64,000 bases of DNA from JBBRYW01 sp038253945. GTDB taxonomy: Bacteria; Actinomycetota; Thermoleophilia; Gaiellales; Gaiellaceae. Made by a program: the position numbers and the translations under genes. The notes beneath the pieces were generated by a model. The model saw only the letters and a list, made by a program, of their open reading frames with translations, was not told the origin of the DNA and searched no databases. Positions 48,973 through 56,577 of the stretch are shown here, in pieces (position 1 is the stretch's first letter; every line of letters begins with the position of its first letter). The stretch lies in assembly GCA_038253945.1 (NCBI GenBank), contig JBBSGR010000009.1, positions 1 through 64,000 on the forward strand, given 5' to 3'.

Positions 48973-49823
48973 GCGTGCGGCGCTTCGCCGCGATGGGCTG
49001 CGAGATCGTGGTCAGCGGAGTGGACGACGCCGCATATCGGGCGACCGGGCGGCTGTTCGCCGAGCGCGAGAGGATCTTCAGCCGCTTCCGGGCCGACAGT
49101 GAGCTCAACCGCGTCAATCGCCGCGGCGGACGTTCGGTCTTCGTCTCCACCCAGTTCTCGTCCATGCTCGCAATCGCGCTCGACGCAGCACGGGAGACAG
49201 ATGGGCTGGTCGACCCAACCCTGGCCCGCGCCCTCGAAGGAGCCGGCTACGACGCCGATTTCACCCAGCTCCGCGACGACGGACGGCCGCCGGCGCCGGG
49301 CGGGACAGGCCGGTGGCGTGACATTCGGCTAGTCGGCCGGCATGCTCTTCTGCCTGCCGGTGTCCAGCTCGACCTGAACGGCGTGGTGAAAGGGAAGACC
49401 GTCGACGACTCGCTTGCGCTGCTCGCGGGTGACGCGTTCGTCTGCGCCGGCGGCGACCTCGCCGTCCGCGGCGGCGCGGTCGTCGGCCTTCCTGGAGGGG
49501 GAACGGTTCGCCTGGTCCGCGGGGGGCTCGCCACAAGTGGCAGCGACCGTCGTCGCTGGATGCGTGGCGGGCTCGCGCAACACCACCTGATCGATCCGCG
49601 AACCGGTTCGCCCTCACGCTCGTGCTGGCGGCAGGTGACCGCGTGCGGTGCGACCTGTCTCGCCGCCGACATCGCCGCGAAGGCGGCGTTCTTACTCGGC
49701 GAGGACGGCCCGGACTGGCTCGACGCCAACCGCATACCGGGGCGGTTCGTGGCAGCCGAGGGAAACGTGCACGCGAACGCCTCCTGGCGACGGAGTCTCG
49801 AGCAGGAGCTCCTATGCACCTGA
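48969..49823 (+). CDS. apbE: FAD:protein FMN transferase
   Basis: A 284-residue ApbE protein from GTG 48969. FAAMGCEIVVSGVD at the start, then RADSELNRVNRRGGRS, TDGLVDPTLARALEGAGYD, DLNGVVKGKTVDDSLALLAG, VCAGGDLAVRG and HHLIDPRTGSPSRS give the family signature; the last includes the conserved acidic/Thr metal site. It attaches FMN to Ser/Thr of flavoproteins outside the membrane or turns over FAD. No lipobox is present. It overlaps the following ferric-reductase-like gene by 10 bases, which suggests it flavinylates a partner of that membrane protein. Confidence 0.92.
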   Translation: MSVRRFAAMGCEIVVSGVDDAAYRATGRLFAERERIFSRFRADSELNRVNRRGGRSVFVSTQFSSMLAIALDAARETDGLVDPTLARALEGAGYDADFTQLRDDGRPPAPGGTGRWRDIRLVGRHALLPAGVQLDLNGVVKGKTVDDSLALLAGDAFVCAGGDLAVRGGAVVGLPGGGTVRLVRGGLATSGSDRRRWMRGGLAQHHLIDPRTGSPSRSCWRQVTACGATCLAADIAAKAAFLLGEDGPDWLDANRIPGRFVAAEGNVHANASWRRSLEQELLCT

Positions 49824-50797
49824 CCTCGAACCCGATCGACTGGTACGTGGCGCGCGCCGCCGGCGTCGCCGCCTACGTCATGCTGAGCTGTGTCGTCCTC
49901 CTGGGCCTGACGATGGCCGGCAAGAAGAAGCTCGTGCGCTGGCCGAGGTTCGCGGTCGAGGATGTGCACCGCTTCGCCGGTCTGCTCGTCGGCGCCTTCG
50001 TGATCGTCCACGTCGCCACGATCGCGATCGACGCGTGGCTGCCGTTCTCGGTCACTTCCATCATCGTTCCGCTCGCGTCACGCTACCGCCCGCTGTGGAT
50101 CGCGCTCGGCGTGGTCGCGGCCGAGTTGCTGCTGGCTCTCGCCGTCACCAACCACTACCGGGAGCGACTGCCGTACCGGTTCTGGCGGCTCGCGCACTAC
50201 CTCAACTTCGTCGTCTGGGCCGCGGCGACGCTGCACGGTGTCGGCAGCGGTACCGACCGCAGCTCGCCCTGGCTCCTGGCCCTCTACGCGCTGGCCACTG
50301 CCTCGGTCGGTGGGGCGATCGCGTGGCGCTTTACTCGCCGCCGCTTGCCGGATCGGCGCTCGATCCCCCTTGTCGGCGTAGTGAGCGCGGCGTTCGCCAC
50401 GCTCGTCGTCGGACTTGGTGCAGGCCCGCTCCAGTTCGCGCCGCAGCCCTGGAACGCGGCTAGTTTCACCGAGCCGCTCACGGGCCACATCGCCCAGCTC
50501 TCCGGCGACAGCCGCGGGATCGTGTCGATGGCCGGGGAGGGAAGCGGAACGCAACGCGTGCTCGTGCGTGCAGACCTCCTGCTGAAGCCCGGTCGAATCG
50601 AGCGGACGGCGTTCCAGATGGAGTACCTGCCGAGCGGCCTGCGCTGCAGCGGCACCGTAACGAAAGTGCACTCATTCAGCTTCACGGCCGTGTGTCACCT
50701 GCCGAGCGGAGCGTCTCGCTTCGTCAGCGCGGAGTGGCAGTCGACCGGGACGCCGGAGATCGGTGCGGGCACCATCTCCGCGCATCCACTCAGCTAA
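49814..50797 (+). CDS. Ferric-reductase-like transmembrane protein
   Basis: A 327-residue protein from ATG 49814 with six to seven helices. NPIDWYVARAAGVAAYVMLS and VEDVHRFAGLLVGAFVIVHV, then RLAHYLNFVVWAAATLHGVG, give paired histidines on two helices that could hold two hemes b, as in the MsrQ/YedZ/ferric reductase family. A C-terminal beta-rich domain (QRVLVRADLLLKPGRIERTA, then YLPSGLRCSGTVTK) replaces the usual NAD/FAD domain. With ApbE it probably moves electrons across the membrane to a flavinylated or metal acceptor. Convergent with the aldolase gene, 52 bases apart. Confidence 0.82.
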   Translation: MHLTSNPIDWYVARAAGVAAYVMLSCVVLLGLTMAGKKKLVRWPRFAVEDVHRFAGLLVGAFVIVHVATIAIDAWLPFSVTSIIVPLASRYRPLWIALGVVAAELLLALAVTNHYRERLPYRFWRLAHYLNFVVWAAATLHGVGSGTDRSSPWLLALYALATASVGGAIAWRFTRRRLPDRRSIPLVGVVSAAFATLVVGLGAGPLQFAPQPWNAASFTEPLTGHIAQLSGDSRGIVSMAGEGSGTQRVLVRADLLLKPGRIERTAFQMEYLPSGLRCSGTVTKVHSFSFTAVCHLPSGASRFVSAEWQSTGTPEIGAGTISAHPLS

Positions 50798-50849
50798 TCG
50801 AGCCGCGAGGAGCCGGACGCGATCCCAGACGTCTGAGGAATCGCCGCGA

Positions 50850-51728
50850 TCAGCTCTTTTCCCGCCACGGCCGGCCGTGGCGGTCGACGATCGCGCCGAG
50901 CTCACGGAGCCGGGGCGCCGCCTGCTCACGTAGCGGGGAGGCCGGGTCGGCAGCACGCACCGCTCCGCTCCAGATCGCACGCCCCGCAAGCATGCCGGAA
51001 GCACCGGCACGGGAAGCTGCCTCCACCGCAGCCGGGAAGTCGCCGGGATCCACGCCCGAGGAGAGCACGACCCACGGGCAGTCGAGGACCGAGTCGAGCT
51101 CGGCGCAGTGGCGCTCGAGCTCCGCGCGCGCGCCACGCCCGTGCAGCGGCACCTCGGCCTTGTAGAGGTCCGGGCCGACGGACGCCAGCTCGCGTGCGGC
51201 CGAGAGGATCGCCGACTCCCGGTCGAAGCCCGCCTCCCTCCCCGGCAGCGGGCGGACGACGCCTTCGAGCACCGAGACCAATCCGTGGGCGCGGGCCGTC
51301 TCGACGAAGCGGTAGGAGAGGTCCAGGCGGCGCTCCGCCTGTCCGTCGGGCCGCCAGATCACGAGCAGCTTGAGCGCAACGGCACCGGCAGCGGCCGCGG
51401 CTTCGGCATCGATCTCGGGGTCGAGGTAGGTATGCTCGACCGGAGCGCCAACTTCCTGGACGAGCGCGTCGGCGGCGAGAACGAGCCCGCAGCTCTGAGG
51501 CAGTAGGCGCTCCTCGACGATCTGATCGAAGCCGAGGCGCCGGTCGATCAGGAACCCGGATGCGAGTGGGCCGAGCTCGCGCGCCGCAGCCAGCTTGAAG
51601 CGGACGAGCTGAGCATCCTCGATCGGCGGCGGGTGGTGCTCGGCGAGCATCGTCCGTAGCGATTCCCGCTGGTCCATTGCGACCATGAGGAAGGTGCCCG
51701 TGTCGCGCGCCAGGGCGTCGAGAGTCAT
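50850..51728 (-). CDS. Class I aldolase (LacD/YihT-like)
   Basis: A 292-residue TIM-barrel aldolase from ATG 51728, overlapping the GH1 gene's stop (ATGA). TGTFLMVAMDQRESLRTML is the first strand, ALKLLVIWRPDG carries the probable Schiff-base lysine (Lys120), and GPDLYKAEVPLHGRG, WVVLSSGVDPGDFPAAVEAA and GASGMLAGRAIW follow. The family includes tagatose-1,6-bisphosphate and sulfofructose-phosphate aldolases. As the last gene of the sugar operon it probably cleaves the phosphorylated product of this pathway; the substrate is not settled by sequence. Confidence 0.85.
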   Translation of the reverse strand: MTLDALARDTGTFLMVAMDQRESLRTMLAEHHPPPIEDAQLVRFKLAAARELGPLASGFLIDRRLGFDQIVEERLLPQSCGLVLAADALVQEVGAPVEHTYLDPEIDAEAAAAAGAVALKLLVIWRPDGQAERRLDLSYRFVETARAHGLVSVLEGVVRPLPGREAGFDRESAILSAARELASVGPDLYKAEVPLHGRGARAELERHCAELDSVLDCPWVVLSSGVDPGDFPAAVEAASRAGASGMLAGRAIWSGAVRAADPASPLREQAAPRLRELGAIVDRHGRPWREKS

Positions 51729-53089
51729 GTCGCGCTCTCCGGCGGCACGAGTGCATTCGCCCGCGCGATCCTCCCGTAGTACAGCCCGCTGTCCTTCAAC
51801 GTGCGTGCCTGAGTGGCGTAATCGACGTGGACGAGCCCGAAGCGCTGGGCGTAACCGAGCGCCCATTCGAAGTTGTCCAGCAGCGACCAGTGGAAGTACC
51901 CGCCCACCCGCACGCCCTGGTCGATGGCGCGGTGCACCGCGGCCAGATGGTCGTGCAGGTAGCGGATCCGCCGCACGTCGTGCACGCGCCCGTCGTCGCC
52001 CGGGCGATCGCCGAAGACGGCGCCGTTCTCCGTGATCAGGATGGGAAGGTCGCCGTAGTCGTGGCGCAGGCGCACCAGCAGGTCGATCAGCGCGTCCGGC
52101 GTGATCTCGGTCTCGGCGTCAGTCGTGGCGGCCGCGTTCACCGGCGGTACCACCTCCCACGGGAACGGGTCGCGGCCGGGCGCGGCCCGCATCACCCTGC
52201 GGGCGTAGTAGTTGACGCCGACGAAGTCGCCGCCGGTGCCGATCACCTCGAGATCTCCCTCCCGAATGAAGTCGAGCCGCCCGAGCCGCTCCTCGTAGCG
52301 CTGACGCATGTCGTCCGGGTACGACCCCTTCAGCACCGGATCGAGAAACCAGCGGTTGACGAAGCCGTCGGACGCGACGGACGCCTCGTGGTCGGCCTCG
52401 GCCCCGCTAGCCGGGTAGTGCGGGGCGAGGGCGAAGGCCACGCCGGCGCGCCCCCCGCTGCCACCGCCGCGCAGTTCCTGGACCGCGCGGCCGTGGGCGA
52501 GCAGGACATGGTGGAACACGCGGGCAGTTGCGCCGAGATCCCTCTCACCGGGCGCATGAATGCCGAGCAGGTGACCGAGCAGGCCGACGATCCACGGCTC
52601 GTTCTGGGTCACCCACCAGTGCACCCGGTCGCCGTAGGCGGCGAAGCAGGTCGCGGCGTACTCCGCGAAGCGCTCGACGGTCTCGCGCGACCGCCAGCCG
52701 CCCCGATCCTCGAGGGCCTGGGGCAGATCCCAGTGGTACAGGGTGACGAGAGGCGTGATGCCTCGCTCGAGCAGCCCGTCGATCAACCGGTCGTAGTGTT
52801 CGAGGCCGCGGCGCTCGAGTGGGGCACGGCCGGTCGGAAACAGGCGCGGCCAAGCGATCGAGAACCGGTAGGCGTTGACGCCGAGCTCGACCAGGAAATC
52901 CAAATCGTCTCGCCAGCGGTGGTAGTGGTCACAGGCGACGTCGCCGGTGCCGCCCCCCTCGGTGCGGCCGGCCTCGTGCGAGAACCGGTCCCAGATCGAC
53001 TCTCCCCGCCCGTCGGCATCGACGGCTCCCTCGATCTGATAGGCCGAGGTGGCTACGCCCCAGAGGAAGTTGTCGGGAAAGCGCGTCAT
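51725..53089 (-). CDS. GH1 beta-glucosidase
   Basis: A 454-residue family 1 glycoside hydrolase from ATG 53089, which overlaps the stop of the gene before it (ATGA). FLWGVATSAYQIEGAVDADG and SIWDRFSH are the standard start; the acid/base is Glu164 in VTQNEPWIVG and the nucleophile Glu354 in LITENGAVF; WSLLDNFEWALGYAQRFGLV ends the barrel. It has no signal peptide, so it hydrolyses imported glycosides in the cytoplasm. With GH38, ROK kinase and a sugar ABC importer it belongs to one catabolic operon. Confidence 0.95.
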   Translation of the reverse strand: MTRFPDNFLWGVATSAYQIEGAVDADGRGESIWDRFSHEAGRTEGGGTGDVACDHYHRWRDDLDFLVELGVNAYRFSIAWPRLFPTGRAPLERRGLEHYDRLIDGLLERGITPLVTLYHWDLPQALEDRGGWRSRETVERFAEYAATCFAAYGDRVHWWVTQNEPWIVGLLGHLLGIHAPGERDLGATARVFHHVLLAHGRAVQELRGGGSGGRAGVAFALAPHYPASGAEADHEASVASDGFVNRWFLDPVLKGSYPDDMRQRYEERLGRLDFIREGDLEVIGTGGDFVGVNYYARRVMRAAPGRDPFPWEVVPPVNAAATTDAETEITPDALIDLLVRLRHDYGDLPILITENGAVFGDRPGDDGRVHDVRRIRYLHDHLAAVHRAIDQGVRVGGYFHWSLLDNFEWALGYAQRFGLVHVDYATQARTLKDSGLYYGRIARANALVPPESAT

Positions 53090-55041
53090 GCCTCCGCCAG
53101 CTCTGGCAGGCCGGCGGCCGCCTCGCACGCGTAGAGCAGCACGCCCACGCTCCAGGCGTGCGACAGCGTCAGCAGCATGCCTTTGGCCTGGAAGCAGGCG
53201 GTCTGGTAGTACCGCTCGCTCGCCATCCCGCGATAGGCGTCGAAGTCGCCGTCCTCACGCGCGATGAACTGGCGGAAGCACGCGAAGTTCTCGCGCGCGC
53301 TCTCGAGGTAGTACGGATCCCCCGTGGATCGTGCGAGCCGAACCAGCTCGGGCAGGCAGATCAGGCCGAAGGCGTGCAGGTGCTGGTTGGCGGGAGAGGC
53401 CTGGTCGGCGCCGCGCGTACGAAAGCCGTACTTGCCGAGCAGGGTGTGAGGCGAGAAAGAGACGTCGTAGGTGTAGCGGAAGGTGAGCATCCAGTCGGCT
53501 GCGCGACGCGCCGTGGCCAGCCACTTCGCGGCTCCGTCGCGCTCGTGCAGCGCGACGTAGGCGACGACTGCGACGTAGCCGTCCTCGGAGGTGGGAGCGA
53601 GGTCGACGTCCTCCGGCGCCCCGTACAGGAACTCCGCCTCCACGAAGCGCCCGAAGTAGCTGCCGGCCCGCCGCGCCGCGTCCAGGTAGCGAGGCTCTGC
53701 CAGCGCGACAGCAGCCTCGGCGAGCGGAGCGACCCAGGCCAGGCCGGCGGTTCCCTCCCACGAGAGCACCTCGCCCGTCTGCGCGTGGTGGGCCGCGCCC
53801 AGGGCGCCGTCCCGCCGCCGAGTCCTGCAGGCGACGTCGAGATTGGAACGGACGGCCGCCTCCCAGGCCGGCCGCTCCTGGCCCGCGGCTGCCTCGTCGA
53901 CGGCGGCTCGCAGCAGGAACAGCGTCGCGTCGCCGAGCGTCCGGGCGTGCAGGCGACTCCGATCGGGATGCCACCCGTTCCGCCAGCCCTCGGAAGCCGT
54001 CCACTGACCCCAGAAGGTGCCGCCGGGAGCGAGGTTCTCGGCGATGTGATCGAGCACCGAAGCAGCCGCAGCGACGTATCGCTCAGCGCCGCGACGTCGC
54101 CCGTGGCGCAGGAGCGCATAGGCGTATGGCGCGCCGCTGACCCACGACACGTGCATCGCCTTCCGGTCGCCTCGCTCTCCGAGTGCCTCGCGGTCGAACG
54201 CCGCCGTCTCGAGCAGCACCGGCGGGTCGGAGCGGTAGTGCCAGCGATGAAGGCCCCAGGCCGCCAGGTCGGCGGCATGCTCCCCGGAGACCCAGGGGAC
54301 CTCGCCCGCAGCCGGCACCTCGCGCGAGTGGACGTCGCGGAGCACGTCGGTGTACGAGTGCCGGTCCGGGCCGAGCAGATATAGGCCGATCTCGGTCGAC
54401 ACCGTCTCGCCCGGCCACCAGCGGTGCGTCCGCACGTCGGGTGGCGCGGGCTCCTCGGAGCCGTCGTATTGGAGCGGCTCCTCTCGATAGGGGAAGTGCA
54501 GACGAAGCGCGGGCCGTCCCGCCTCGTGTGCGAGGCCGATCCCGGAGTCGCCGAAGAGGGCCTGCTCGCACGTCACCAGCGCTGCGCCACCTTGGCCGTC
54601 CCAGCCGAACACCGCCGGCGTGGCCGCCCGGTCGGACCGGAACGCCCACTCGTCAGACTCCATTGCCGCGAGGTCCGAGCGGCCGGTCACGAACCTCGGG
54701 TAGCGGCGCGCGCATCCCTCCGGTCGGTTCTCGCCGTAGAAGCACCCGGGGACGAGCCAGCTCGGCTCGTCGGTCGGTCCGAGCCGTAGCTCGAAGCGCA
54801 GCCCGGCATCCACCGGTGATCGGGCGGTACACGTCACGCTCAACCGGACCTGCCGGCGCCCGGCCGGTCCCGCCGGGGCGGCGGCGTCCACGCGGGCTCG
54901 AAAGGACGGGGACGCCCCCTCCGCCCACCAGCTCTCGTCATTGTTGATTGCGCTCCGCTCGACCGGGACCGCCTCTGCCGGGCCCAACGCGGGTAGCGCA
55001 AGTACAAGGAAGGGCAGGTGCGTGTCGCCGTCGAGGTTCAG
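53086..55041 (-). CDS. Unrecognised helical-barrel enzyme of the sugar operon
   Basis: About 651 residues. The N-terminal 280 form beta-rich domains (FRARVDAAAPAGPAGRRQVR, FELRLGPTDEPSWLVPGCFY, TPAVFGWDGQGGAALVTCEQ); the rest is a likely alpha/alpha barrel of the six-hairpin glycosidase type (GGTFWGQWTASEGWRNGWHP, GDATLFLLRAAVDEA, LAPTSEDGYVAVVAYVALHE, YYTACF-like YYQTACFQAKGML). No conventional start precedes conserved sequence: I use CTG 55041, which overlaps the stop of the preceding gene (CTGA). By position it probably acts on a glycan or glycoside. I do not recognise the family. Confidence 0.78.
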   Translation of the reverse strand: MNLDGDTHLPFLVLALPALGPAEAVPVERSAINNDESWWAEGASPSFRARVDAAAPAGPAGRRQVRLSVTCTARSPVDAGLRFELRLGPTDEPSWLVPGCFYGENRPEGCARRYPRFVTGRSDLAAMESDEWAFRSDRAATPAVFGWDGQGGAALVTCEQALFGDSGIGLAHEAGRPALRLHFPYREEPLQYDGSEEPAPPDVRTHRWWPGETVSTEIGLYLLGPDRHSYTDVLRDVHSREVPAAGEVPWVSGEHAADLAAWGLHRWHYRSDPPVLLETAAFDREALGERGDRKAMHVSWVSGAPYAYALLRHGRRRGAERYVAAAASVLDHIAENLAPGGTFWGQWTASEGWRNGWHPDRSRLHARTLGDATLFLLRAAVDEAAAGQERPAWEAAVRSNLDVACRTRRRDGALGAAHHAQTGEVLSWEGTAGLAWVAPLAEAAVALAEPRYLDAARRAGSYFGRFVEAEFLYGAPEDVDLAPTSEDGYVAVVAYVALHERDGAAKWLATARRAADWMLTFRYTYDVSFSPHTLLGKYGFRTRGADQASPANQHLHAFGLICLPELVRLARSTGDPYYLESARENFACFRQFIAREDGDFDAYRGMASERYYQTACFQAKGMLLTLSHAWSVGVLLYACEAAAGLPELAEA

Positions 55042-56570
55042 AGCGCAAGCACCTGACCCGTCTCCAGCAGCGTCCGCTGCAGGACGTCGAGGTCGACGTG
55101 CTGGACGCCCACATCCCGCCGCGCGGACTGAGCCGCCGCAAGGCCTGCCGCACGCGCTAGCAGCATCATGGTCGGCTCCATCCTCACCGAGCCGAAGGCG
55201 ACGTGCGAGGCGGACAAGCAGACCGGCACGAGCAGGTTGACGCAGTCGGAGCGCCGCGGAGTCAGCGATCGATATGGAATTGGGTAAGGCGGCACCGCGA
55301 CCGACAGGTAGCCCTCGTTGAAGACGGCGGCCATTCGGACGTACTCGGGAAGGAACCGCCAGGTCCGCTCGACCTCCCGGATATCGATGTTGTACGAGCC
55401 CAGTGCAATGACGTCCGGCTGTGGGTGCGCCTCGAGTAGGTCGGTCTCGCGCAGTACGTACTCGCCGACCAGGCGCCGCCCGTCCCGTACGTAGAGCTGA
55501 TGCGGCCAACCGCCGTTGTCCACGAACTCGTCGGCGCACGGCCCCCACCGCCCCGCCTCCTTGCGAATGTGGAGCGGCACCCCGTCGTCGTTGGCGCGGT
55601 AGTAGAGCAGCCCCTGCGTGCACTGGAGGTGGTGATCGCGGATGCGGTCGCGGGTCTCGCGTCCGCCGTCGGGGTATCCCCGGTTGCTGCCGTCCAGCAG
55701 GTTCGACGAGAACGGGCCGATCGAGTTGACGTCGCACTTGCCCGACGGCAGGAGATCGGGCACCAGGCCCAGCAGGTCACCCGCGTGCAAATCCTCGCCC
55801 GCGACCTCGAGGAAGCGGCGCAGCAGCTCGAACCGACCGGGATCGTACCCAGGTGGGGCGGTCACCGGCAAGCTGTTCTCGGCTCGGTCGGTCAGACAGA
55901 GGCGAAAGCCGTACGCCTGCAACCCACCGTCGCCGAATCCCAGTCGCTCCACCGGCCAGCCGCGCTCGTCGAGCTCCGGCGGGCGGATGCAGGGCAGCAG
56001 CGACCCGTCGTCTTCGAACGGCGACAGGAGCACCGGAAAGTTGTGCCGCCCCGGCCGCGTTGCCGGCTGCCGGCCCGCCCAGGTCTCCCCGTACCGGCAC
56101 CGGGACTCGCGGCCGATCGAGTAGGGCACGGCCGCCGCGGCCATGAGGTCGCCTTCGTAGCCGGCGTCGACGAACGTGGTTGCCTCGTATGACGCCTGGC
56201 CGGTGTAGAGCGCCGTGATGCGGCGATCGGCGACCGAGACGGTGGTCAAGTACTCGCCGAGGCAAACGTCGACGCCCGCGCGCTCGAGCATCTCGACGAG
56301 GAGGCGCTCGGCGACATGCGGCTCGGGCCCTCTGACCGACCACAGGGGCGCGCCGTGATGGGCGGCGACCTCTTCGTAGAACCGCCGCGCCATTCCGCCG
56401 ACTGTCCGCCTGTCACCTACGGCGGTCCAGCTCAGCTCGCCCGCGACCATGCCGCCGACGTGCCGGTCGGGCCCGATGAGCAGCCCGGACGCTCCTGCCT
56501 CTCTTGCCGCCACCGCCGAAATGACGCCGGCGTCCGTCGCCCCGAAGACGACCACGTCGGCGGAGCTCAG
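55038..56570 (-). CDS. FAD-dependent oxidoreductase (FAD_oxidored type)
   Basis: About 510 residues. ADVVVFGATDAGVISAVAAR is the N-terminal Rossmann unit that binds FAD, followed by GLLIGPDRHVGGMVAGELSW, typical of the FAD_oxidored family found beside glycoside hydrolases, and ATTFVDAGYEGDLMAAAAVP. The first conventional start, GTG 56555, would begin inside the first strand. CTG 56570 gives the normal N-terminus (LSSADVVVFG) and has GGTGA seven bases upstream, so I place the start there. Members oxidise sugars or related alcohols; the substrate here is unknown. Confidence 0.83.
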   Translation of the reverse strand: MSSADVVVFGATDAGVISAVAAREAGASGLLIGPDRHVGGMVAGELSWTAVGDRRTVGGMARRFYEEVAAHHGAPLWSVRGPEPHVAERLLVEMLERAGVDVCLGEYLTTVSVADRRITALYTGQASYEATTFVDAGYEGDLMAAAAVPYSIGRESRCRYGETWAGRQPATRPGRHNFPVLLSPFEDDGSLLPCIRPPELDERGWPVERLGFGDGGLQAYGFRLCLTDRAENSLPVTAPPGYDPGRFELLRRFLEVAGEDLHAGDLLGLVPDLLPSGKCDVNSIGPFSSNLLDGSNRGYPDGGRETRDRIRDHHLQCTQGLLYYRANDDGVPLHIRKEAGRWGPCADEFVDNGGWPHQLYVRDGRRLVGEYVLRETDLLEAHPQPDVIALGSYNIDIREVERTWRFLPEYVRMAAVFNEGYLSVAVPPYPIPYRSLTPRRSDCVNLLVPVCLSASHVAFGSVRMEPTMMLLARAAGLAAAQSARRDVGVQHVDLDVLQRTLLETGQVLAL

Positions 56571-56577
56571 GACGCCG

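Noticed and set aside
50850..51728. Sulfosugar (sulfoquinovose) pathway suggested by the YihT-like aldolase
   Set aside because: No GH31 sulfoquinovosidase, isomerase or sulfolactaldehyde enzyme is nearby; LacD-type sugar-phosphate cleavage explains the gene equally well.
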